From Chthoniobacterales bacterium (GTDB lineage Bacteria > Verrucomicrobiota > Verrucomicrobiia > Chthoniobacterales > UBA10450): 5,842 nt of DNA. Position numbers and translations under genes: made by a program. Below are positions 1-5,079 of this stretch, one piece after another. Below the pieces are notes generated by a model, which searched no databases, was not told where the DNA came from, and was given only the letters and a program-made list of their open reading frames with translations. Numbering within the stretch: the stretch's first letter is position 1; the number at the start of each line of letters is the position of its first letter. The DNA is taken from NCBI GenBank assembly GCA_025980625.1, contig JAICXG010000175.1:1-5842 (forward strand), in the 5' to 3' direction.

Positions 1-55
1 CTGGAGGAGGGGAACGAACCCGCGCGCCGCCGCTGCGACGCCGGTTATTTTAAAA

Positions 56-712
56 TCAAGTCCCGGCATGAAGCGCAGCGAAAAACGCCCCAATCTCCCG
101 CCAAACTTCCTCGCCACCACCGAAACCGCGCCAGTGCATGCGGATCAGGCCGACGAGCTCGAAACATTTGTCGATCGGGGCGATGAAATAATCGCGCGGC
201 TCTTTACCTCGGTTGACGAGGAGCGCTTCTACGTCCGATTGCATGGCGGCGAGAGTCGGATTTTGCCGCGCGATCGATTCCCAGGCGCTCAGGGAAAGGA
301 GCGATTCGGTCGCGCCCGCCGGGCTGGGATAAAGCGCGGTCATTTTCCCTTTCCCCGAGTCGTGGAAGAAAAACGCCAGGCTAATCGGTAGCGCGAGATT
401 TTCCCAATCTGCATCCGAGATCTGGAAACCCGGCAGCGCGCGCACGTCGCGCGGGATGACCTTGAAACGCCCGCCGACGACCGGCACGAAGGTCGTCGTG
501 CAGCCATCGCAGGCACAGACGATCCGGCGCGTTGCCATCTCGAGCAGGTGCCGGTGTTGCGGCGCAAGGCGTAGACTGCAGAGCTCGCATCGCTCGACCG
601 CCGACGTCGCAATCGATTCTCCTTTGCCTCGCGACGCAGCCACCCGGCCAAAGCGCCGGAGCGCGGCGAATGGCCCTGGCGTCGATCCTGCGATCGTTTT
701 TTCGGGCGTCAC
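56..712 (-). CDS. DUF5947 family protein, likely hydrogenase-cluster accessory
   Basis: The 218-residue product matches what I recall of the DUF5947 family along nearly its whole length. Its signatures are ERCELC at 40-45, HRHL at 53-56, ATRRIVCACDGC at 60-71, LYPSPAGATESLL at 127-139, DVEALLVNR at 160-168 and VGLIRMHWRG at 187-196. The biochemical role of the family is unknown; members recur beside NifU-domain genes and group 1h (old group 5) [NiFe]-hydrogenase genes in actinobacteria and some other phyla. C42/C45 and C66/C68/C71, with H53 and H55 between them, could hold a metal ion (inference). No signal peptide or membrane segment is visible, so it is probably cytoplasmic. The start is GTG at 712-710 with no clear ribosome site, 21 nt after the preceding stop, so it may depend on upstream translation. 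The first 38 or so residues are low-complexity, and the true start could be further in. Confidence 0.85.
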   Translation of the reverse strand: MTPEKTIAGSTPGPFAALRRFGRVAASRGKGESIATSAVERCELCSLRLAPQHRHLLEMATRRIVCACDGCTTTFVPVVGGRFKVIPRDVRALPGFQISDADWENLALPISLAFFFHDSGKGKMTALYPSPAGATESLLSLSAWESIARQNPTLAAMQSDVEALLVNRGKEPRDYFIAPIDKCFELVGLIRMHWRGFGGGEEVWREIGAFFAALHAGT

Positions 713-730
713 AAACGCACAGGCTCGCTC

Positions 731-739
731 TCGTTAGGC
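731..739 (+). repeat. TCGTTAGGC repeat, copy 1
   Basis: Exact 9-mer at the end of the 63-aa gene; the minus-strand reading is GCC TAA CGA, so the repeat supplies the stop codon. Confidence 0.85.
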
Positions 740-925
740 CGGAGGAATGCTGGGCATCACCGGCAGAATCGGTCCGTGGTGACCGGGATTGATTCCGGTC
801 GAGTCGCGGGCGCTGCGATAATTCTTCCGGTCCAGCGATCGCCCGGGCTCGCGGCCCTTCAAAGCTTCTTCTTCGCCCTTGCGCATACCGGGCACATGCA
901 CCGGTTTTGGTGGATTGTTCATCAT
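734..925 (-). CDS. Small conserved-looking protein, 63 aa, unknown function
   Basis: This short gene lies between the NifU-like and DUF5947 genes in the same direction. The product is hydrophilic and rich in Pro, Gly, Arg and Lys. It has no membrane segment, no cysteine, and an ordered-looking tail (RSARDSTGINP, then GPILPVMPSIPPA at the C-terminus). I do not recognise a named family. Support for it being real is a purine-rich ribosome site (AAAGGA, 936-931) overlapping the upstream stop codon, tight spacing on both sides (10 and 21 nt) and the non-random C-terminus. Two ATGs are adjacent, at 925 and 922; spacing from the ribosome site is 5 or 8 nt, so either may be used. A longer in-frame reading from ATG at 1024 would overlap the NifU-like gene by about 90 nt and is unlikely. 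The stop codon TAA lies inside one copy of the TCGTTAGGC repeat. Confidence 0.7.
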   Translation of the reverse strand: MMNNPPKPVHVPGMRKGEEEALKGREPGRSLDRKNYRSARDSTGINPGHHGPILPVMPSIPPA

Positions 926-930
926 TCGTT

Positions 931-936
931 TCCTTT
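931..936 (-). promoter_or_regulatory. Ribosome binding site of the 63-aa gene
   Basis: AAAGGA on the minus strand overlaps the last base of the upstream TGA stop. It lies 5 nt before ATG 925 and 8 nt before ATG 922. This favours a start at the double ATG over the longer reading from 1024 and suggests coupling to the NifU-like gene. Confidence 0.55.
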
Positions 937-1511
937 CATGGTTGTGTCCCGTTGCTGGTTGGACATTCGCTAAAAGCCGCCACCCGGTTGCGATCGAGAG
1001 GTGCGCTCGGATCAGCCGCGCCATCGACTTCCAGCGAGATGATGTCGGGCGCCGCCGCGTAGAGTTCCTCCTCGATCGTGCTCCGGAGCGTTACGCGCGA
1101 GGATGGACAGCCGTTGCAATTTCCCTCCAACCGGATGCGGACCCGGCCGTCCGCGTTCGCTTCGACTAACTCGACGCTCCCGCCGTGCAACCCAAGGCGC
1201 GGCCGCACCGCCTCGAGGGCATTGCGCACCCGCGTCTCGAGGTCGAGCGGATGCAAGCCGTGGAGCAAAAGCACGCCCGAGACGAGCTGCTCGCGTCCGA
1301 GCTTATCGATCACCCGTGCGCCGATCTCGCCCGTCTCATGCACTGCTTCGAGAATTTGCTCGAGCCCGCGCCCGTGCAGATCGAGCAATGTTTGGATCAG
1401 CTCGCGCGTTTGCTCGCGCACCGCCGGATCGGGCGAGTTTTCCAATCCGGTGATCAATTGCTCGACCCGGCCGAGCCGCCGCTGAAATTCCTGGCTGCTG
1501 ACCTTTTCCAT
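936..1511 (-). CDS. NifU C-terminal-domain protein (Fe-S scaffold type) with helical N-terminal extension
   Basis: The product has 191 residues. Residues 1-85 look helical and charged, with no recognised domain and no IscU-type N-terminal half. Residues 92-165 match the NifU C-terminal (Nfu) domain: ETRVRNALEAVRPRLGLHGG, then GNCNGCPSS with the cluster-binding CxxC at C132/C135, then a closing alpha/beta segment ending ISLEVDG. Nfu domains bind a transient [4Fe-4S] cluster between two subunits and hand it to client proteins. The LLLHGLHPLDLE lead-in (81-92) resembles NifU-domain proteins that sit beside uptake-hydrogenase genes (recollection, moderate confidence). Residues 166-191 are an unstructured-looking tail with an extra Cys183. 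I chose ATG 1511, preceded by a weak GAGA; an in-frame TTG at 1544 would add 11 residues and cannot be excluded. It lies 60 nt after the ferredoxin and 10 nt before the small protein. Confidence 0.87.
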   Translation of the reverse strand: MEKVSSQEFQRRLGRVEQLITGLENSPDPAVREQTRELIQTLLDLHGRGLEQILEAVHETGEIGARVIDKLGREQLVSGVLLLHGLHPLDLETRVRNALEAVRPRLGLHGGSVELVEANADGRVRIRLEGNCNGCPSSRVTLRSTIEEELYAAAPDIISLEVDGAADPSAPLDRNRVAAFSECPTSNGTQP

Positions 1512-1530
1512 CGGGTTCTCTATTGATCGA

Positions 1531-1559
1531 GTCTCGGCGCGCAATTGAGCGCGTCTCGG
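1531..1559. repeat. Short direct repeat GTCTCGG around a CAATTG palindrome
   Basis: GTCTCGG occurs at 1531-1537 and again at 1553-1559. Between them lies an imperfect inverted repeat, GCGC-n-CAATTG-n-GCGC. This is the only sizeable gap (60 nt) within the minus-strand gene run, so it is the natural place for an internal promoter or operator. No convincing -10/-35 pair was found. If the TTG start at 1544 is used, part of this segment is coding. Confidence 0.25.
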
Positions 1560-1571
1560 ACCGCCGCTTGA

Positions 1572-1892
1572 TTAATACCCGAGTTGCACTTTCTTCGCCT
1601 CGGCCGTTGGCAAAGGATCCTTTTTCGCTTCGATTGGACCCTGGCCCGCCTCCTTGACCTTGTGCGCCTCGGTCGCGTTTATTTCAATATCGCCCTGGAA
1701 TTCGGGCGGAACATCGGCGTCGGCATAAATTGCGTGGACCGGGCATTCATCCACGCACGCCATGCAATCGATGCATTCCTCCGGGTGAATTATGAGTTGA
1801 GTTTCCAGCTCGTAAAAGCAGGCCACCGGACACACCACCACGCAGTCGGTGAATTTGCATTCTACACATTTATTGGTCACCACATGCGGCAT
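1572..1892 (-). CDS. fdxA: 7Fe ferredoxin, [3Fe-4S][4Fe-4S], FdxA / Azotobacter FdI type
   Basis: This is a small soluble electron carrier of 106 residues, the length of Azotobacter vinelandii ferredoxin I. The start MPHVVTNKCVECKFTDCVVV is diagnostic of the family. Nine cysteines lie at 9, 12, 17, 21, 25, 40, 43, 46 and 50, matching the FdI pattern shifted by one. C9, C17 and C50 should bind the [3Fe-4S] cluster and C21, C40, C43 and C46 the [4Fe-4S] cluster; C12 and C25 are the two non-ligand positions seen in FdI. The C-terminal half (about 57-106) is acidic then Lys-rich, as usual. The start is ATG 1892 with a good ribosome site 8 nt upstream. It follows the aminotransferase by 23 nt and precedes the NifU-like gene by 60 nt. 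Being next to an Fe-S scaffold gene fits a redox role in the same cluster, but its partner is not visible here. Confidence 0.95.
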   Translation of the reverse strand: MPHVVTNKCVECKFTDCVVVCPVACFYELETQLIIHPEECIDCMACVDECPVHAIYADADVPPEFQGDIEINATEAHKVKEAGQGPIEAKKDPLPTAEAKKVQLGY

Positions 1893-1900
1893 ATTCTCTT

Positions 1901-1905
1901 CTCCC
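1901..1905 (-). promoter_or_regulatory. Ribosome binding site of the ferredoxin gene
   Basis: GGGAG on the minus strand lies 8 nt before the ATG at 1892, inside the 23-nt gap after the aminotransferase stop. It is one of the clearer ribosome sites in the window and suggests the ferredoxin is translated independently of the gene before it. Confidence 0.6.
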
Positions 1906-1915
1906 GTTTCAAGTA

Positions 1916-3028
1916 CTAGTCACAACTGCTCGACGACTTGCGGCGAGATGTCGAGTCCAGCGCCGCCCCGAGCCGTTCCAGTCCGGCGCGAAGATTTTCC
2001 GTCTCCCCGCCAATGCCAAGCCGGAAATGTTGCGGCATCTCAAAAAAGCGCCCGGGGACGACGGAAGTTTCATATTTCTCGCGCAGGAGCTGAAAGAATT
2101 TTTCCGGATCACGGTTCGTTAGGCGTGGAAAAACGACCGTCCCGGCGGGCGGACGAAAACATTCCAGATCGGCGCGCGAATCGAGAAACGAATCGAGCAA
2201 GGCGCGGTTTGCGACGAGAAGGTCTCGCGCGCGGGCACGAAACCGGTCGAGATGATCGAATGCCATCACTGACATGCACTCGGCCGGGTGCGCCGCAGTC
2301 GCCGCGAAGAGGTCGTTCAAGCGCCACATCCGCTGCGCCAGCTCCGGCGCGGCCAGGATCCAACCGCAGCGCAGCCCGCTCAGGCCGTAGGCTTTCGTCA
2401 GGCTGCTGGTGATGACAAAATTCTCGCCTAACGAAAAGCTGGATGGCGCCGCGCGCTCAAAAAGCATCTCGAAATAAACTTCGTCCACCAGCACGCGCGC
2501 GTCGACCCGGTGCGCCATCTCGCCGATCGCCCGCAGCGTTTCGACAGGAATCAGCGCGCCGGTGGGATTGTGCAGGTTGGTCAAAATCACGAGCCGGGTC
2601 GCGGGTGTGATAGCCTTCTCCAGCTCGCCTAACGAAAGCGCAAAATCGTCTTCGAAGCGCCGCTCAACCCGCCGAATCGAGGGGCCGAGGTAACGCGCCA
2701 CGTCGAGTAGCAATCCATAGGTTGGCTGCTCGATCACGACTTCGTCGCCCGGTTCGATCAACGTCGCCATCGCGAGATGGTTGGCCATCGAAGTGCCTTC
2801 CGCCGTCACGATGCATTCGAGCGGTGCGCCGGTGTGGCGGGCGAGCCGTTCCAGCAACGGCGCGTAACCATACCCGCCGCCGGTGATTTCCAGTTCGTCC
2901 ACCCGCAGCGGAAACTCCGCCAGTGCTACATTCGTTAGGCCACTGGTCGCGAGATTGAATCGCGCCGGTGACGACAGCTTCGCCCACTCCATGTAGGCCG
3001 AGTGCTTTCTCTCCTCCCGCCCAGTCAT
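1916..3028 (-). CDS. PLP-dependent aminotransferase, class I/II (fold type I)
   Basis: The 370-residue product has the full motif set of fold-type I aminotransferases. These are GYGYAPLLERLA (52-63), the cofactor-site segment AEGTSMANHLA (76-86), NPTG at 154-157 for the PLP phosphate/ring region, DEVY at 182-185 (Asp182 to the pyridine nitrogen, Tyr185 to the ring oxygen), SSLTKAYGLSGLRCGW at 208-223 with Schiff-base Lys212, and a late arginine in FRLGIGG (335-341) that would bind the substrate carboxylate. It should move an amino group between an amino acid and a 2-oxo acid in the cytoplasm; the substrate cannot be read from the sequence. I chose ATG 3028 because it overlaps the permease stop as ATGA (coupled translation) and keeps the SAYMEWAK segment that is usual at the N-terminus. 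ATG 2992 is a possible internal start. The open frame continues upstream to 4162, but that part only shadows the permease. Four TCGTTAGGC copies lie inside the gene. Confidence 0.93.
   Translation of the reverse strand: MTGREERKHSAYMEWAKLSSPARFNLATSGLTNVALAEFPLRVDELEITGGGYGYAPLLERLARHTGAPLECIVTAEGTSMANHLAMATLIEPGDEVVIEQPTYGLLLDVARYLGPSIRRVERRFEDDFALSLGELEKAITPATRLVILTNLHNPTGALIPVETLRAIGEMAHRVDARVLVDEVYFEMLFERAAPSSFSLGENFVITSSLTKAYGLSGLRCGWILAAPELAQRMWRLNDLFAATAAHPAECMSVMAFDHLDRFRARARDLLVANRALLDSFLDSRADLECFRPPAGTVVFPRLTNRDPEKFFQLLREKYETSVVPGRFFEMPQHFRLGIGGETENLRAGLERLGAALDSTSRRKSSSSCD
2116..2124 (+). repeat. TCGTTAGGC repeat, copy 2
   Basis: Exact 9-mer within TTCGTTAGGCG. In the aminotransferase it encodes the CTA ACG (Leu303-Thr304) phase. 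Confidence 0.85.
2426..2434 (-). repeat. TCGTTAGGC repeat, copy 3
   Basis: Exact 9-mer, extended form TTCGTTAGGCG. Read as TCG TTA GGC (Ser199-Leu200-Gly201) in the aminotransferase, shortly before the PLP-lysine segment. Confidence 0.85.
2627..2635 (-). repeat. TCGTTAGGC repeat, copy 4
   Basis: Exact 9-mer, extended form TTCGTTAGGCG. Read as TCG TTA GGC (Ser132-Leu133-Gly134) in the aminotransferase, the same codon phase as copy 3; GGCGAG follows in both. Confidence 0.85.
2932..2940 (+). repeat. TCGTTAGGC repeat, copy 5
   Basis: Exact 9-mer near the aminotransferase N-terminus. Read as GGC CTA ACG AAT (Gly30 to Asn33), the same phase as copy 2. Confidence 0.85.
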
Positions 3029-4335
3029 CGCCACCACAGGTATACCGGCAAGCCGAGCAATGCGAAGCCGAGTCCGATCAAGGCCCGGCGCGGGTCGTTC
3101 GCAAAGGTGCTGATGACGATGAGCCACTCCGCGGTGATAAAAAAGAGCGTCGTCCAGGGATGTCCCGGCACGCGGAACTGCGACTTCGGCGTACGGCGCC
3201 GCAGGACAAAGAGACAGACCGCGGTCAGCCCGAAGAAAAGTGAGTCCATCGCCACGACGTAATTCACGACCTGCCCATAAGTGCCGCTGAGCGCGATCAC
3301 CATCGCCCAGATGCCCTGGAGAAGAATCGCGACGACCGGCGCGTGAGTCCGCGGATGAACTCTCGCGACCTGGGGAAAGAAAACGCCGTCCTTCGCCATC
3401 GCGAAATAAACCCGCGGACCGGTGAGCATCGATTGGGCGAGAAATCCGAAGGCGGAGAAAGCGATGCCGGCGGCGATCAGTTGTGCGCCGCGTGCGCCTA
3501 ACGAATTGTGCATCACGGTCGAGGCAGGAGTGCTCGTCGCCGCCAGGCCGGCTGGTCCGAGACTGCGCAGATAGGCGACATTTACCGAGACATAAACTGC
3601 GATCACGCCGATCACTCCGAGAATCAGGGCGCGCGGCAGAACGCGTTCCGCATCGCGGATTTCTCCGCCGAGAAAACTCGAAGTCTGCCAGCCGCCATAT
3701 GCGAAGAGCACCGGAGTCATTGCCGCGCCGAAGGCGAGCGGGAGATTGCCCGGCATCTCTTCCAGCGGGACTGCGCGAGCGCCCCGATGCGAAAAGCTGA
3801 CGAGCTCCAGACAAGCGATTGCGGCGATCGCGCTCAGCGTCATGGCCGATTGCACGCGACTCCCGGCACGCACACCGAGGCAATTGATCGCGGTGAGCAA
3901 AGCGAGGGCGACGATTGCGACGAGCGGCGCGTTCAACGGCCATTGCGTCAGCTCGAGAAAATAATGCGCAAAGGTCACCGCGACGGCCGCGATCCCTCCC
4001 GTCTGGATGACAAGCAGCAGGACCCAGCCGTAGATAAAAGCGACCGCCGGATGCAAGGCCTCGCGGAGGTATGCGTACTGCCCGCCTACCACCGGTAGCC
4101 GGGCCGCCAATTCCGCATAGATGAATCCGCCGGCGAGCGCGATCAGCCCGCCCCCGATCCACGCCGCCAATATCAACGCCGGCGCCTGCACGCGCTGCGC
4201 CACCAGGTAAGGATTGATGAAAATCCCGGCGCCAATAATCCCGCCCATGACTGCCATCGTCGTGCCGAAGAGCCCGAGTTGCCGGGCAAGTTTTGGCTCT
4301 TCGTTAGGCGCAAGTCTTTTCGGGTTGGTCCTCAT
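3025..4335 (-). CDS. APC-superfamily amino-acid permease
   Basis: The 436-residue product is an inner-membrane transporter with about 12 predicted hydrophobic segments, the usual APC architecture. The TM1 segment carries the family signature GGIIGAGIFINP (31-42); its G35-A36-G37 break is where these carriers bind the amino-acid backbone. TM2 has the GGLIALAGGFIYAELAARLP pattern, and the loop PRVYFAMAKDG near TM8 is also typical. Overall it looks like the LAT/SteT-type branch (amino-acid exchangers and uptake carriers), but the substrate cannot be told. The start is ATG 4335, fixed by an in-frame TAG six bases upstream that is itself part of a TCGTTAGGC repeat. No Shine-Dalgarno sequence is visible. 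The gene overlaps the aminotransferase by 4 nt, which suggests they act together: import, then deamination. Copies of the repeat occur at codons 9-12 and 278-280. Confidence 0.93.
   Translation of the reverse strand: MRTNPKRLAPNEEPKLARQLGLFGTTMAVMGGIIGAGIFINPYLVAQRVQAPALILAAWIGGGLIALAGGFIYAELAARLPVVGGQYAYLREALHPAVAFIYGWVLLLVIQTGGIAAVAVTFAHYFLELTQWPLNAPLVAIVALALLTAINCLGVRAGSRVQSAMTLSAIAAIACLELVSFSHRGARAVPLEEMPGNLPLAFGAAMTPVLFAYGGWQTSSFLGGEIRDAERVLPRALILGVIGVIAVYVSVNVAYLRSLGPAGLAATSTPASTVMHNSLGARGAQLIAAGIAFSAFGFLAQSMLTGPRVYFAMAKDGVFFPQVARVHPRTHAPVVAILLQGIWAMVIALSGTYGQVVNYVVAMDSLFFGLTAVCLFVLRRRTPKSQFRVPGHPWTTLFFITAEWLIVISTFANDPRRALIGLGFALLGLPVYLWWR
3496..3504 (-). repeat. TCGTTAGGC repeat, copy 6
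   Basis: Exact 9-mer, extended form TTCGTTAGGCG, in the permease. Read as TCG TTA GGC at codons 278-280. Confidence 0.85.
4301..4309 (+). repeat. TCGTTAGGC repeat, copy 7
   Basis: Exact 9-mer, extended form TTCGTTAGGCG, at permease codons 9-12 in a third phase (CCT AAC GAA, Pro-Asn-Glu). It is the left arm of the inverted pair. Confidence 0.85.
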
Positions 4336-4336
4336 C

Positions 4337-4345
4337 GCCTAACGA
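4337..4345 (-). repeat. TCGTTAGGC repeat, copy 8
   Basis: Exact 9-mer in non-coding DNA just upstream of the permease ATG; it contributes the in-frame TAG that fixes the start. It is the right arm of the inverted pair. Confidence 0.85.
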
Positions 4346-4350
4346 GTATA
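4345..4350 (-). promoter_or_regulatory. Possible -10 box for the permease operon
   Basis: TATACT on the minus strand is a 5/6 match to TATAAT. Seventeen bases upstream is GTTCCA, only a 3/6 match to TTGACA. Transcription would then begin only a few bases before the permease ATG, giving an almost leaderless message. That would agree with the missing ribosome site. It is a weak call. Confidence 0.25.
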
Positions 4351-4440
4351 GCGTCGTGCAGCCGGCCTGGAACATCATAAAGATGGACTCGCCCCGCCGC
4401 CTCTTCTTTACAGCACCGGCCGGAGGCGGGAAATTCGCTG

Positions 4441-5061
4441 ATGCCAAACCTGGCCAGCTGGATCCGAGAGCGTGACGAACAATGGTTTGCGCCATTCTTC
4501 GCCTCTCATCCGGCACTCAAGATCCAGAACGCCGCGCGCAGCCCGGTCGCACCCGAGGAGATGGACGCGCTGCTCCTCACCGGCGGCGCCGATATCGCGG
4601 AAAAATTTCTCCGCCAGTCCGTACCGGATCCGTCGCTGCTGGAAGGCCCTGACATTGCGCGCGACGAATGGGAATTTGCCGCCGTGGAGGTGGCGCTCGA
4701 ATGCGGCTTGCCGATTTTCGCCATTTGCAAGGGGATGCAACTCCTGAACGTCGCGCTCGGCGGCACTCTTCGGCTCGACATTGCCGGCCACAACCTGCCC
4801 GAGCAAAAATCGCGCGACATCCAACCGCTCCGCCACGACCGCAGCGCGCGCCACCGTTTTGAGAAGGTGAACAGCGCGCATCATCAGGCGATCGGGCAAT
4901 TGGCGGCGGGCTGCGTCGCGGAAGCCTGGTGCGCGAGCGATGACATCATCGAGCAATTCCGGTTGCGCGATCGTCGCTTCGGCGTGGCGGTGCAATATCA
5001 TCCCGAACGCGGCTCCATTTACGGCCAGCTCTTTGATGACTTCCTGGGTTGCATCCTGTAA
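4441..5061 (+). CDS. Class I glutamine amidotransferase-like / gamma-glutamyl hydrolase (peptidase C26, PuuD-like)
   Basis: The 206-residue product carries the full C26 signature set. DALLLTGGADI (42-52) is the oxyanion/strand motif, RDEWEFAAVEVALE (74-87) the helix before the active site, and AICKGMQLLNVALGGTL (94-110) the nucleophile elbow with catalytic Cys96. VNSAHHQAI (143-151) follows, then VQYHPE (184-189) with His187 and Glu189 completing the triad. Relatives such as PuuD cleave gamma-glutamyl amides, for example gamma-glutamyl-GABA, in the cytoplasm. It is shorter than E. coli PuuD (about 254 aa): the nucleophile comes earlier and the segment between the elbow and VNSAHHQ is compact. 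The frame is open upstream to 4381 but has no ATG there, so ATG 4441 is the best start. It is divergent from the permease/aminotransferase pair and 18 nt ahead of the HAD gene. Substrate and any amidotransferase partner are unknown. Confidence 0.9.
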   Translation: MPNLASWIRERDEQWFAPFFASHPALKIQNAARSPVAPEEMDALLLTGGADIAEKFLRQSVPDPSLLEGPDIARDEWEFAAVEVALECGLPIFAICKGMQLLNVALGGTLRLDIAGHNLPEQKSRDIQPLRHDRSARHRFEKVNSAHHQAIGQLAAGCVAEAWCASDDIIEQFRLRDRRFGVAVQYHPERGSIYGQLFDDFLGCIL

Positions 5062-5079
5062 ATCCTTTCAGCCTTACTC

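Larger units (their letters stand above)
4301..4345. repeat. Perfect 10-bp inverted repeat formed by two TCGTTAGGC copies
   Basis: TCGTTAGGCG at 4301-4310 and CGCCTAACGA at 4336-4345 are exact reverse complements separated by 25 nt. The right arm ends immediately before the permease start codon and the left arm covers codons 9-12, so the start codon would lie in the loop of any RNA hairpin. Both arms are copies of the dispersed 9-mer found elsewhere in the window. Whether the pair has a role in translation or is just two repeat copies back to back cannot be decided here. Confidence 0.75.
4336..4440. promoter_or_regulatory. Divergent intergenic region between permease and amidotransferase genes
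   Basis: This 105-bp stretch must hold the promoters for both transcription directions. It contains one arm of the inverted repeat and the possible -10 box for the minus strand. On the plus strand, GGAGG at 4422-4426 lies 14 nt before the ATG at 4441, a rather long spacing. No clear plus-strand promoter or operator palindrome was found. Confidence 0.5.

Noticed and set aside
1..46. Possible tRNA 3' end on the minus strand (GGTTCGTTCCC resembles a T-loop; CCA-like end near position 2)
   Set aside because: The T-loop lacks the conserved A58, the T-stem has mismatches, and there is no room for a 7-bp acceptor arm before the CCA. No gene can be supported in 1-55; it holds only a 10-bp palindrome, ATTTTAAAAT, at 47-56.
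3029..4162. Long N-terminal extension of the aminotransferase frame (open for another 378 codons)
   Set aside because: The translation is Arg-rich and motif-free, and it lies in another frame over the clearly coding permease. It is a high-GC shadow; the real start is at 3028.
2426..4345. Integron attC sites: GTTAGGC and GCCTAAC fit the core-site consensus GTTRRRY / RYYYAAC
   Set aside because: An attC site needs GCCTAAC then GTTAGGC within about 57-141 bp, with inner boxes and a folded structure. The only close pair here (4301/4337) is in the opposite order and 27 nt apart, and most copies lie inside well-conserved coding motifs. There is no cassette layout or integrase.
4376..4381. CATAAA as a plus-strand -10 box for the amidotransferase gene
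   Set aside because: No acceptable -35 hexamer lies at 16-18 nt spacing, so the match is too weak to call.
4408..5001. Minus-strand open frame of 197 codons opposite the amidotransferase
   Set aside because: The plus strand there encodes an intact catalytic triad with family motifs; the antisense reading has no recognisable motif. The same holds for the antisense frame at 5449-5823 opposite the HAD gene and for the plus-strand frames opposite the permease and NifU-like genes.
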